Assembly: GCA_002688315.1 (NCBI GenBank)
Contig: NZCN01000012.1
Location: forward strand, 1 to 57,829
Direction of reading: 5' to 3'
DNA: 57,829 bases
Source: Candidatus Woesearchaeota archaeon
Lineage (GTDB): Archaea; Nanobdellota; Nanobdellia; Woesearchaeales; UBA10216
Positions 10,977 through 19,760 of this stretch are shown here, in pieces. Position numbers and translations under genes: made by a program. Within the stretch, counting starts at the first letter, position 1. Each line of letters starts with the position of its first letter. The notes under the pieces are model-generated. The model did not search any database and had not been told where the DNA came from. It was given only the letters and a program-made list of their open reading frames with translations.

Positions 10977-11441
10977 ATGATGGACAATAAAAGAGGGGTT
11001 TCAGTATGGATATCTTATGTTATGCTTACTGCGCTTGTTGTAAGTATAGGCTTTTTTGTGCTTAAATGGTCCAGGGACACAACTGAAGACACTGTTCAGG
11101 ACATTGTTGAAAGAGGTGATGCATTGACGCTTTGCGGAGCCACAAATATCGATATCAAAGACTTATGCCAGAATACGCAAACTTTAAATATGGACGTAAC
11201 CAATACTAACGATATCAAAGTAGAAGGCCTCTGGGTAAGGATGTTTGACATATATGACCGGCCTCAAACTTCATCAAGAAATACAACAATACTCCCGCAA
11301 AAAACCAAAAACGATTTAAAGATAATAAAACAGGGCATAATAAAAGATGCTGTTATAATGCCCCTTATATATAAAGACGGCAAAAAAGTGATATGTGAAA
11401 GCAGAAAAACGACTTTTGAAAATATTGTTATTTGCAGTTAA
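10977..11441 (+). CDS. Pilin-like protein with archaeal type IV pilin N-terminus
   Basis: A 154-residue protein. It starts MMDNKRGVSVWISYVMLTAL; the KRG-V-S junction plus hydrophobic helix matches archaellin/type IV prepilins processed by a class III signal peptidase. The C-terminal part has four Cys (two in the ALTLCG and DLCQN region, two near the C-terminus), consistent with disulfides outside the cell. It lies 6 nt after the preceding gene in the same operon. No prepilin peptidase gene is in this window. Confidence 0.7.
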   Translation: MMDNKRGVSVWISYVMLTALVVSIGFFVLKWSRDTTEDTVQDIVERGDALTLCGATNIDIKDLCQNTQTLNMDVTNTNDIKVEGLWVRMFDIYDRPQTSSRNTTILPQKTKNDLKIIKQGIIKDAVIMPLIYKDGKKVICESRKTTFENIVICS

Positions 11442-11454
11442 AGAGGCGTAAATA

Positions 11455-11772
11455 ATGGCAAAGAAAAAGAGGGCTAAAACAAAGGAAATGAGTGAAATTC
11501 AAACAACCATTGTTCTTGAGCATTCCAGAATGAATCGTGAAAAATCGCTTTTAGTGCTTGACAAATCTTTGCTGATGTATTTTTCTTTCATATTTGTAGG
11601 CGTAGTTGGATTTGTGGGCGGCTATATGAACTCAAAATTTCTTAACATTATGATTGTCTTAAGCTTTGGAGTTTTGGCTGTAGGCATAGTTCCTTATCTT
11701 TTAACAATGCATACTGAAGAAAAGAGGCTTAAATCACTTATGGGAAATAATAGAATTAGAGGTGGAAAATGA
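11455..11772 (+). CDS. Small two-helix membrane protein
   Basis: A 105-residue protein with a lysine-rich start (MAKKKRAKTKE) and two hydrophobic helices at about residues 40-60 and 64-83, then a short basic tail. I do not recognise the family. It sits 13 nt after one pilin-like gene and overlaps the next by 4 nt (ATGA). Its place in the operon suggests a small inner-membrane accessory protein of the filament machinery. This is inferred from position only. Confidence 0.65.
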   Translation: MAKKKRAKTKEMSEIQTTIVLEHSRMNREKSLLVLDKSLLMYFSFIFVGVVGFVGGYMNSKFLNIMIVLSFGVLAVGIVPYLLTMHTEEKRLKSLMGNNRIRGGK

Positions 11773-12305
11773 GCAGTGTAACTTTTTTTGCTAATAAAAA
11801 AGGCGTATCTCCATTAATAGCAACAGTTCTCCTCATAGCGTTTGCTGTTGCATTAGGAGCTGTAATAATGAACTGGGGGCGTGGTTTTGTACAAGATCAA
11901 ACAGCTAATGTTGAACAAACAACTGAAGTAGAAGTTGGATGCGCGTTAGATGTTCAACTGAAAGTGAGCGAGATTGGAGGAACACCTCAACTTTGCTATG
12001 GCGGAAGCAGTACAGAAGGATACTTTGAATTTACTCTTGATAATCAAGGCCGAAAAGATGTTAAGGAAATTGGCATAATAATACACGGGCAAAAAGCCAT
12101 ATATCAAAACTCAACCCTGAACAATTCTTTAATAATAGCAGGCGGAGCGCATTACAGGAATCTATCGTTCAACTTTGACACTTATGGTGATGTAAAGTAT
12201 GTGCGTTTCATACCTAAGATAGATATTTCAGGCGTTACAACACCTTGTTCTGGTTCTTCACTCCAGAAGGATGCTGCTGAAATAAGAAACTGTTCATCTT
12301 CATAA
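11769..12305 (+). CDS. Type IV pilin (archaellin/type IV pilin N-terminal domain)
   Basis: This is the clearest pilin of the cluster, at 178 residues. The N-terminus reads NKKGVSPLIATVLLIAFAVA: a class III signal (cut after KKG), V-S-P-L-I-A-T at the mature start, and a long hydrophobic helix, as in archaeal type IV pilins. The globular part has several Cys and N-glycosylation sequons. A strong Shine-Dalgarno (AGAGGTGG) precedes the ATG, unusual beside the many leaderless genes here, and fits an internal operon cistron. Confidence 0.85.
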   Translation: MSSVTFFANKKGVSPLIATVLLIAFAVALGAVIMNWGRGFVQDQTANVEQTTEVEVGCALDVQLKVSEIGGTPQLCYGGSSTEGYFEFTLDNQGRKDVKEIGIIIHGQKAIYQNSTLNNSLIIAGGAHYRNLSFNFDTYGDVKYVRFIPKIDISGVTTPCSGSSLQKDAAEIRNCSSS

Positions 12306-12311
12306 AAGAAA

Positions 12312-12728
12312 ATGCCAAGTAAAACTACTAAAAAAGCTTTAGCCATATTCTTTTTGGTTTTTGGGATAGGCTTATCTGTTTTTATACTGACGCAAGGAAT
12401 TGACTTGTTTCGGGGATCAAAAGGTTATGTGACTGATACTGCAACGCCAAGCGTTGACTGCATCAAATTTTTTTATGAGATAGATAAAATAAGTTACGAG
12501 TCTGGAGAACTTGCTTTTACTATAAAAAACCTGGATTACAGCGAAGACTTTAGCAACATAACTGTTAAGGGAGAATCAAGCCAAACACTGCCTTTGATTG
12601 TGCCAAAAGGAACTTCGCAGCAAATTAGCGTGGGAGCTGATTTAACAACCAATTTCAGCTTTTACCCGGCTGGATGCCAAGTATACAAGACAACATGCAT
12701 GCTTACAGGGGAATGCAGTTCAGAGTAA
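12312..12728 (+). CDS. Single-pass pilus-operon protein
   Basis: A 138-residue protein with an N-terminal hydrophobic helix (about residues 8-27, ALAIFFLVFGIGLSVFIL) and an extracellular domain that contains four Cys. It has TTKKA rather than a KKG motif, so prepilin processing is less certain than for its neighbours. It lies 6 nt after the pilin gene. The family is not recognised; a minor pilin-like subunit is plausible. Confidence 0.65.
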   Translation: MPSKTTKKALAIFFLVFGIGLSVFILTQGIDLFRGSKGYVTDTATPSVDCIKFFYEIDKISYESGELAFTIKNLDYSEDFSNITVKGESSQTLPLIVPKGTSQQISVGADLTTNFSFYPAGCQVYKTTCMLTGECSSE

Positions 12729-12801
12729 AGAATGCTGTTATTGACTATTGCTGATTAAAATTTTACGATTTTAGTTATGATAATGGCTGATGTGTTATAA
12801 A

Positions 12802-13512
12802 ATGCGAAGCAACAAAAAAGGAGTGATTTGGGTTTCTACAGTGATATACGTAATGATAGCTATAGTTGTCATGGTCATAGTTCTTGAAGCAGGCCTGCCT
12901 CTGATAAAAGGCATTACTGAAAAGAGCGCGTTTAACAAAATCAGAGATACTCTTGTATTGCTGGATAAGCAAATACAGCAAGTTGCTTCAGAAGGCCAAG
13001 GAAGCCAGCGTGTAATTCCAATAGAAATAACAGACGGGGAGCTATCTGTAAAAAATCAAAAACTTAGGTGGAAATTGGAAACAGGCACGCAATTAATTGA
13101 TTCCAGGACAAGAACAGAGCTTGGAAACCTGGTGATAGCGTCAGGTGTTGATGTAGATGCTGAACTTGTTGCTGATTATTTCATTGTTCAAAATTCCAGG
13201 ATTAAAATAAACTTTTCAAAAATAGGCAGCTCTTCAAATTTTACCAGAATAAACACTTCAACAATTATCAATAATATTTTCTTCAAAGATAGTAATGTGC
13301 AGACAAACGGAACATTTACTTTTTTTGTAAATGATAGCAGTTCAATAAACGGCACAGGATACACTAGCCTTGAGGATGAAGGAACAAGCCTTACAAGCGC
13401 GTCTGTTAAAGCTCACGTTAATAATTCTCTTGTTGAGTATGACTTAATCCTTACTTTGGACAGCAAAACAGACTTTTTCAGAGCAGCAATAGAGAACTAC
13501 AAGCAGAAATAA
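12802..13512 (+). CDS. Pilin-like protein (NKKGVIWVS)
   Basis: About 236 residues from ATG 12802; an in-frame ATG at 12790 would add four residues. The start MRSNKKGVIWVSTVIYVMIA has the KKG-V signal and a 20-residue hydrophobic helix. The extracellular part is beta-rich with several N-X-S/T sequons. It follows the previous gene after a 73-nt gap that holds T-rich sequence. It is the last pilin-like gene before the ATPase and is likely a (minor) pilin. Confidence 0.7.
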   Translation: MRSNKKGVIWVSTVIYVMIAIVVMVIVLEAGLPLIKGITEKSAFNKIRDTLVLLDKQIQQVASEGQGSQRVIPIEITDGELSVKNQKLRWKLETGTQLIDSRTRTELGNLVIASGVDVDAELVADYFIVQNSRIKINFSKIGSSSNFTRINTSTIINNIFFKDSNVQTNGTFTFFVNDSSSINGTGYTSLEDEGTSLTSASVKAHVNNSLVEYDLILTLDSKTDFFRAAIENYKQK

Positions 13513-13520
13513 AAAACTAA

Positions 13521-13532
13521 AACCTTTATAAA
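13521..13532 (+). promoter_or_regulatory. TATA box of the ATPase operon
   Basis: CCTTTATAAATA lies just after the preceding stop, about 60 nt before the GTG start of the ATPase. It predicts a transcript start near 13553 and a leader of about 35 nt. The following AT-rich stretch contains AGTATACT, a short palindrome that could be an operator. Confidence 0.5.
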
Positions 13533-13587
13533 TAGGTATATCTATTAGTATACTGATATAGTAGCTTTAGCTGTAAAATGGGATGAG

Positions 13588-16557
13588 GTGATTACAGTAG
13601 CCGAAGTAAAAACAACAAAAAGCGCTAACCAAGTAACTTCAACTGCGCAACAACAGCCTGAACAAGCTGAAAAAGCTCCAAAATTCTTTATAGATTTAAG
13701 GCCAAGATTATTTAAGCTTCCTGAATTCAAGAATAAAGAACAGATAAATGTACGCTATCCTCTTTTGCCTCCGTATGCTTTTGCTCACATATACTGGGAT
13801 AAAAATCAAAAAGAACTGGTTTACAAAGTAGAAGAGCAGCTTCTTTCAGAAACTGAACAGGAACTTTTCAAGCTTATACAACTTGGCCTTGAAGAAATGA
13901 TTAACATTAGTTTTAGATACGCTAAAAAATCAGATTTAATAATAAATTATCTTGAAAAAAACGTCCAATCTATCCTTGCAGAGCTTGGCGCAAAAGTTTC
14001 CACTCAATCTTATCTCAAAATAATGTACTACATCTACCGCAATTTTATAGGCTTAAATAAAATAGAGCCTATAATAAACGACCCGTACATAGAAGACATA
14101 GAATGCAATGGAACAGGAACGCCTATCTATATTGTTCATAGAAAATATCAAAACTTAAAAACAAATATCATCTATAAAGATGCTTCAGAACTTGTTGACT
14201 TTGTGGAAAAACTTGCCCAAAAAACAGGGCGTTATGTTAGCTATGCAAAGCCATTGCTCGACGGAACTTTGCTGGACGGAAGCAGAGTTAACGCAACATA
14301 CACCAGCGATGTTACTACGCATGGCCCTACATTCACAATAAGAAAATTCACAAAAGAGCCGCTTACACCCTTGCACCTGATTAACTATGGAACTGCAGAT
14401 GCAGCAACGTTTGCATATGTATGGATGGCTATTGAAAATAAATTCAATGTAATAACAATTGGTGAAACAGCGTCGGGAAAAACAACATTTCTTAATTCAA
14501 TTTTGCAGTTTGTTCCTTCAGAAGCCCGTATAGTTTCAATAGAAGACACTAGAGAAATCAATTTAGCCCACCAAAACTGGATACCTGCTGTTGCAAGAGT
14601 GGGTTTTGGAATTCCTAATCTCTTGGGAAAACAATATGGTGAAATAACTTTGTTTGACCTGTTAAGAGAAACTTTCAGGCAAAATCCGGATTATGTTGTT
14701 GTGGGGGAGGTAAGAGGGCAGGAAACCTATGTTTTGTTCCAAGGCATGGCGTCTATCCCTGGTAATGAAAAAGTAATGGTGCTTCAGAATGACCAGCCTA
14801 AGTTAATTCCTATAGAACAAATAAATGATGTTAAAGACTGTAAAACAATATCCTATAATCCAAAAACGTGCGAGGTAAAAATATTGCCTGTAGCTGCACA
14901 TATAACACACCCAAGCAGGAAAGAGCTAGTTAAGATAACCACAAAAACTGGGCGTGAAATAACAGCAACTCCTGACCACTCTTTATTTACGTTAAATGAC
15001 AAAAACGAGTTGCTGGAAATTCCTGCCGGCAATTTGCAAGAAGGAGATAATATGATGATTTCTTCTAAAATACCTTGTGGTTATGCAGATATAAAAACTC
15101 TTAATTTGATAGATATCATACCCAACATAAGAATATATGCTCCTGAGAAAGTGCGGGAAGCTTCTCATAAACTAGGCTATTATCAAGCTTCCAGTGTTTG
15201 CGGCATAGTTTCTATTACAGACTATTATTCCCCTTTCAAAAAAGCAAACCCTGCTTCTATGAATTCAGAGACTTTCTTTAATTTAATGGGCGAAGCAGGA
15301 ATGGTTGCGGAGTATTCTTCACTAAAAGTCAAGCTTCTTAGAAAAAGCAGACCTATTGACTCAGAAGTTGAAATAAATGATGAATTTTTGAGGTTGCTTG
15401 GTTACTACATATCTGAAGGTACTGTGAATTTTTCAGGTAAAAACAGCTCATTTGCTCTATACAGCAAAAATCTGGAAGTTCTCGAAGATATGCGGAAATG
15501 CATGGCAACTGTAACTAAAATAAACCCTGTTGAAAGAACAACAACTGGTTTTGGCACATCACAAGAACTAAAAGTTGGTAATAAAATATACTCTGAGTTG
15601 CTTAACGCGCTATGCGGAAAAGGTTCTTCTAATAAACATATTCCCTCATTTATGTTTGGCTTATCCAAAGAAAGAATTGGAAAATTTTTAGCAGCTTTAT
15701 ACACTGGCGATGGTTATACTACAAAACACTCTTTCGGCTATAATACAATTTCAAAAGAATTAGCTCAACAAGTGCAGCAATTGTTGCTGGTTTATGGAAT
15801 TGTTGCATCGCTTTACAAATCTAAAACAAAGAAAAACAAGGAAATATACGGTGTTGTATTTTATAAAAAAGATGATATGGACGAGTTCTTAAAATACACT
15901 GAAGTTTTAGGAAAGAAAAAATTTGAGATGAAAAAATTCGCACTTCCATCAAGAAAAGTTAGAGATGCATATGTTGATAAAGTTAAAAAAATTGAAAAAA
16001 TAACTCTTAAAAAACCTATCCCTGTTTACGACTTATCTGTTCCTGGTACAGAAAATTTCTTAAGCGCTACAGGTGTTATATTGCATAATTCCGGACATTC
16101 AAGTTATTCCACGTTCCACGCAGCGTCTGTTGAAACGCTTGTCAAGCGTCTCGAAACACCGCCAATCAATCTGCCTGCATCACTTGTGGATTCACTTGAT
16201 ATAATCATAAACGTAGTGCATCTTAAAGACCAAAAACGCAACATAAGAAGAATGACAAACCTGAAAGAAGTTATAGAAGTAAAGCAGCAGCTAGGAACTG
16301 TTGACTCAAACACTTTGTTTGAGTGGGATCCTATAAAAGATGCTGTAAATTATAATGGGCATTCTCACATTCTTTCGATAATAAGCAAAAGAACTGGAAT
16401 TCCTATAGCAAAGCTTGAAGCAGAGCTTCAAATTAGAACAAAAATCCTTCAAAGAATGATTGAAAAAAATATACTGAATCATTCTGAATTCACAAAAGTC
16501 ATTAACCTTTATTATAAAGAGCCTAAAATAGTCATTCGCGAGCTCGGAATAAAATGA
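13588..16557 (+). CDS. Type II/IV secretion (pilus) ATPase, GspE/KlbA/FlaI family, with intein
   Basis: The 989-residue precursor is a 543-residue ATPase interrupted by a 446-residue intein. The ATPase has Walker A GETASGKT (residues 292-299), an acidic box SIEDTRE, the Walker B/Asp-box region VGEVRGQE (372-379), and, after the intein, the His box GHSSYSTFHA. Hexameric ATPases of this family power pilus, archaellum or secretion assembly at the cytoplasmic membrane. The start is GTG after a GGATGAG stretch; no in-frame ATG lies nearby. The next gene overlaps its stop by 4 nt and TadC-like genes follow, so it is the motor of the filament system encoded around it. The splicing-competent layout suggests a functional product. 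Confidence 0.9.
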   Translation: MITVAEVKTTKSANQVTSTAQQQPEQAEKAPKFFIDLRPRLFKLPEFKNKEQINVRYPLLPPYAFAHIYWDKNQKELVYKVEEQLLSETEQELFKLIQLGLEEMINISFRYAKKSDLIINYLEKNVQSILAELGAKVSTQSYLKIMYYIYRNFIGLNKIEPIINDPYIEDIECNGTGTPIYIVHRKYQNLKTNIIYKDASELVDFVEKLAQKTGRYVSYAKPLLDGTLLDGSRVNATYTSDVTTHGPTFTIRKFTKEPLTPLHLINYGTADAATFAYVWMAIENKFNVITIGETASGKTTFLNSILQFVPSEARIVSIEDTREINLAHQNWIPAVARVGFGIPNLLGKQYGEITLFDLLRETFRQNPDYVVVGEVRGQETYVLFQGMASIPGNEKVMVLQNDQPKLIPIEQINDVKDCKTISYNPKTCEVKILPVAAHITHPSRKELVKITTKTGREITATPDHSLFTLNDKNELLEIPAGNLQEGDNMMISSKIPCGYADIKTLNLIDIIPNIRIYAPEKVREASHKLGYYQASSVCGIVSITDYYSPFKKANPASMNSETFFNLMGEAGMVAEYSSLKVKLLRKSRPIDSEVEINDEFLRLLGYYISEGTVNFSGKNSSFALYSKNLEVLEDMRKCMATVTKINPVERTTTGFGTSQELKVGNKIYSELLNALCGKGSSNKHIPSFMFGLSKERIGKFLAALYTGDGYTTKHSFGYNTISKELAQQVQQLLLVYGIVASLYKSKTKKNKEIYGVVFYKKDDMDEFLKYTEVLGKKKFEMKKFALPSRKVRDAYVDKVKKIEKITLKKPIPVYDLSVPGTENFLSATGVILHNSGHSSYSTFHAASVETLVKRLETPPINLPASLVDSLDIIINVVHLKDQKRNIRRMTNLKEVIEVKQQLGTVDSNTLFEWDPIKDAVNYNGHSHILSIISKRTGIPIAKLEAELQIRTKILQRMIEKNILNHSEFTKVINLYYKEPKIVIRELGIK
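14752..16089 (+). other. Intein with LAGLIDADG homing endonuclease domain
   Basis: The intein runs from Ser389 to Asn834 of the precursor. Removing it rejoins FQGMA with SGHSSYSTFHA, the unbroken family motif. The splicing blocks are visible: Ser1 (SIPGNEKVMV), block B TxxH (TPDH at intein residues 73-76), the C-terminal His-Asn pair, and a Ser as +1 residue. Dodecapeptide motifs LLGYYISEG (215-223) and FLAALYTGDG (312-321) with KHIPSF between them mark a DOD-type endonuclease that looks intact. KlbA-family ATPases of other archaea are known intein hosts. Whether the insertion site is identical needs alignment. Confidence 0.92.
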
Positions 16558-16772
16558 AACTGAAAACAGAAATTCTTTCTGAGAATTTATATGAAATAAA
16601 CTCACTTATTTCGCTTTACAGAAACTACGCAAAATCTTTCCCTCAAGAAACAGAAGATATTAAAAGCTCTCAAAAAGAGATGAAAATAATTAAAGAAAAA
16701 ATTCTAAAACAACTTCTCGACCTGAAAAAAATAGTGAAAAAATTAGAATTGGAAGTTGTTCCTAAGAATTGA
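16554..16772 (+). CDS. Small helical protein between ATPase and TadC-like genes
   Basis: A 72-residue, lysine- and glutamate-rich, all-helical protein with no membrane segment. Its ATG overlaps the ATPase stop by 4 nt and its stop touches the start of the next gene, so it is tightly coupled. The family is not recognised. It may be a cytoplasmic adaptor between the ATPase and the membrane platform, inferred from position. Confidence 0.65.
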   Translation: MKLKTEILSENLYEINSLISLYRNYAKSFPQETEDIKSSQKEMKIIKEKILKQLLDLKKIVKKLELEVVPKN

Positions 16773-16774
16773 AA

Positions 16775-18943
16775 ATGGCACATAAAAATGCGGAACAGCT
16801 CATAGCAGAAACTGAAGAGATTGTAAAAGAGCTTGGAGTTTATGAGAACTATAAAGAAAACTTGCTGAAATCCATCAAGAATGTTGAAAAAAACTACAAA
16901 AACAAATCTCTAAGCTATATTCCTTATGAACGCAAACTTAAATCCATACTTAAAGGAAAAACAAAAGAAGAATGGATTGAATACTATAACTCTTACGAAT
17001 ATTCTTTGCTCAAGAAAATTGAACTTATAGCATCACAACTTTTTAACATTGTTTATGACGATGAAACTTATAAGCAACTCGCAACTTCAAAAAAACAAGC
17101 TGTTCCAGTTAAGGAAAGAAAAATTGAAGTTTTTAACATTGACAATGAAATTCTCAAACTAAAGGAGCTTATGCAAAAAAGCCATGCATTGCCTGAAGCA
17201 GAAGCTATTGTTAAGAAAATTGACATAAATATCCCTGAATTTGAAAAAATTAAAGAAGACATAAGGCGTACAGAAGACGCTTCTGAAAAAGCAAGAGTAG
17301 TCTACGAGGAGAAACAGGCAAAAGCGCTTGCTGAAAAGAAAAGCAAAGAAATTATCGAACCTAAGAAACAGAAAATTGTTGTTGCAGAAGAAAAGCCAAA
17401 AGCTGCAGCTAAAATACCGTCTTTTAAGCGCAACTTTTTCCCAAAAGTTCATTTGAAACTCCCTAATGTGAAATTTCCTAAACTTAATTTTTCACTAAAA
17501 AACGGCAAGCAAGAATTTTTATCAAGTTTTGACAAAATAAGCAGCTTTATTAAACAGCTGCATTTTTCTTCAAAAACAAAAGCCAAACCGGTTAGCGCCC
17601 CGTCAACTCAGAAATTCATGTCTTTTTCAAAAATTCCTGATGTTCAGGAAGAAAAGCCTGAGAAAAAAACTCCTAAAAAGAAATTCAATATATCTGATAA
17701 ATTTAAATCATTATTCCCTAAGAAAAAAGAGGTTTTTGTTGAAGAAATTGTTTCAATGGAAAAAACTTCTGATAAATCTTCTGAAAATGAAAAAATTGCT
17801 ACTGAGGAAGCTGGTGTTGCTTTTAGCTGGTTTTCTCCAAAAAGATTTCTTGCAGAACTTACAGGGAAGTTTGAGAAAAAGCGGGAACCAATTCTTGGAG
17901 CAAGCACAACAGTCCCAACACATATGAAAAAACTCAGAGAAATGAGAAAAAAGCTTTACCATTCAGAACGTCTTTCTGTATTTGACACTACTTTGCTGGC
18001 TCAGGAAGCAAAAAGAATTAAAAGAATTCTTGCAGTTGAAAAGAAAGAAGTTTATAAGGGAAGTTCGCTTGGGCTTATAGCTAATGTAACTGTCAGAAAA
18101 ATATCTTTGTTTTTTGTAAATAATTTTCCTCAGTTTTTTGGATACCTTTACAATTCTCTGAGAGCAGCTAATGTTAGAGTTCTTTCAAATACTTACGTAA
18201 ATATAATGATTCTTGTTTCACTTATGTTAACTGTTGGTACGTTCTTTCTCTTGTTGTTTGTTTTCTTTGCATTGAACTATCCAATTTATCAGATAGCTCT
18301 TAGGAGCTTTATCTTTAGCATTATAGCAGGAGGGCTTTGCGCAAGCATCTTTTACACTTATCCTTTCATGAAAATACGCGAAAGACGGCGCAAAACAACA
18401 GTTAACCTGCCTTTTGCAATAAATCATATGTCTGCTGTTGCAACTTCAGGGGTTCCTCCTGCAAGAATATTTGAATTGATAGCAGCTTCTGGCGAATATG
18501 ATGAAGTAGGTGTTGAAGTAAAGAAAATAGTGGATTTTACAAACATATTTGGATATGACCTTTTGACAGCAATAAAGGCTGTGGCATCAACTACTCCTAG
18601 CTTAGTTTTCAGAAAATTTCTTGAAGGCTTGGTTAGCACTATTGAGACTGGCGGTGATTTAGTCGCTTACTTCAGGCAACAGGCTAACGAAGCAGCTTTA
18701 ACTTATAAGCTTGAGAGGCAGCGTTATAACGAAACAGTAAGCACATATTCAGACATTTATACAGGGGTTCTTATAGCTGCCCCGCTTTTTTTCATAGCTG
18801 CAATGGCTATGATTAACCTTCTTGGAGGCTCTCTTGGCGGCATGGGTGTTGGAACGGTAATGGCTTTGGGTTCTTATGTTGCCATACCTTTGCTTAACAT
18901 AGGATTCATAATCTTCTTACAGATGACGCAGCCAGAAGTTTAA
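16775..18943 (+). CDS. TadC-like (T2SSF) membrane platform protein with long coiled-coil N-terminus
   Basis: About 722 residues from ATG 16775; a TTG at 16769 would add two. Residues 1-400 are charged and helical with KKKF-type basic segments and no membrane helix. The C-terminal 250 residues form a type II secretion F domain with hydrophobic segments near residues 480, 515, 670 and 700. Loop signatures such as SAVATSGVPPARIFEL and IETGGDLVAYF match TadB/TadC proteins. The protein should anchor pilus assembly in the membrane next to the ATPase. The 400-residue cytoplasmic extension is far longer than in standard TadC and is the odd feature. Confidence 0.85.
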   Translation: MAHKNAEQLIAETEEIVKELGVYENYKENLLKSIKNVEKNYKNKSLSYIPYERKLKSILKGKTKEEWIEYYNSYEYSLLKKIELIASQLFNIVYDDETYKQLATSKKQAVPVKERKIEVFNIDNEILKLKELMQKSHALPEAEAIVKKIDINIPEFEKIKEDIRRTEDASEKARVVYEEKQAKALAEKKSKEIIEPKKQKIVVAEEKPKAAAKIPSFKRNFFPKVHLKLPNVKFPKLNFSLKNGKQEFLSSFDKISSFIKQLHFSSKTKAKPVSAPSTQKFMSFSKIPDVQEEKPEKKTPKKKFNISDKFKSLFPKKKEVFVEEIVSMEKTSDKSSENEKIATEEAGVAFSWFSPKRFLAELTGKFEKKREPILGASTTVPTHMKKLREMRKKLYHSERLSVFDTTLLAQEAKRIKRILAVEKKEVYKGSSLGLIANVTVRKISLFFVNNFPQFFGYLYNSLRAANVRVLSNTYVNIMILVSLMLTVGTFFLLLFVFFALNYPIYQIALRSFIFSIIAGGLCASIFYTYPFMKIRERRRKTTVNLPFAINHMSAVATSGVPPARIFELIAASGEYDEVGVEVKKIVDFTNIFGYDLLTAIKAVASTTPSLVFRKFLEGLVSTIETGGDLVAYFRQQANEAALTYKLERQRYNETVSTYSDIYTGVLIAAPLFFIAAMAMINLLGGSLGGMGVGTVMALGSYVAIPLLNIGFIIFLQMTQPEV

Positions 18944-19650
18944 GGTTGTACAAGCTTAAAATAAACTCTTCTGTTACTTTTTCCTTTGTTTTTTATTTCC
19001 AAAACTTCTATTTGGCCAATTTCTGAAGTGTTTGCAACATGAGTTCCGCCATCTGCTTGCGTGTCAACATCGCCTATTTCAACTATTCTTAAGTTTTCAA
19101 CTTGTGGAGGCACAGCATTTGCTAATTTTACCATGCCTGGTCTTTTCAGTGCTTCTTCCCTCTTCATAAAGTACATTTTTATCAGCATGTTTTTCTTTAT
19201 CGCGTTGTTGGCTTCTTTTACATATTCTGCTACTTTTTCCCGGTCGAAATCTTCAAGACTGAAATCAATCCTTGTTTTTTCAAGGTCTATCTGGCCGCCA
19301 GTTATCAGTGCGCCTGCCTGTTGATGCACTATTGAAGAAAGAATGTGCAGCGCTGTATGATATCTCATTAAAACATGCCTTCTTTTCCAGTCAAGAACGC
19401 AATGAACTTTGTCTTCTTTTTGCAAACCTTCTTTGTCAAGATGATGCATTATTTTACCTTGTTCTTTTCTGACATCAATTACTTTGTACTGTTCATTTCC
19501 AGCAGTTATTGTTCCCTGGTCAGAAGGCTGTCCTCCGCCTTGATAGCAGAAAATGCTTTTGTCAAGCTCAACTTTGCTGCCTTCCACACTGGCAACTTCT
19601 GCATCAAGCTCTTTTATGTAACAATCATCAAGAAACACTGTTTGAGTCAT
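18940..19650 (-). CDS. alaX: AlaX-type alanyl-tRNA editing protein
   Basis: A 236-residue stand-alone editing domain related to the AlaRS editing domain; such proteins hydrolyse Ser-tRNA(Ala) in trans. Visible are YQGGGQPSDQGT near residue 35, the zinc-site HTALH (residues 98-102) and DGGTHVANT near residue 200. The Cys often seen before GGTH in AlaRS is Asp here. A TATA element (CTATAAATATTA, around 19677) sits 26 nt before the ATG, so the message is leaderless. It is divergent from the second TadC gene and its end overlaps the first TadC gene by 4 nt. It is unrelated to pilus function. Confidence 0.9.
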   Translation of the reverse strand: MTQTVFLDDCYIKELDAEVASVEGSKVELDKSIFCYQGGGQPSDQGTITAGNEQYKVIDVRKEQGKIMHHLDKEGLQKEDKVHCVLDWKRRHVLMRYHTALHILSSIVHQQAGALITGGQIDLEKTRIDFSLEDFDREKVAEYVKEANNAIKKNMLIKMYFMKREEALKRPGMVKLANAVPPQVENLRIVEIGDVDTQADGGTHVANTSEIGQIEVLEIKNKGKSNRRVYFKLVQP

Positions 19651-19760
19651 ATTATAACGTTTTTTACTGCTAATATTTATAGTTAATCATAAACTTAACC
19701 ATAACGAAAACTATTAAATAGCTAAAAAAACAAAATAAACTGGTAAAAAAGAGGCTCTTT

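Noticed and set aside
17640-17927. ORF overlapping the TadC-like gene in another frame
   Set aside because: Lys/Leu-rich shadow of an A-rich coding region.
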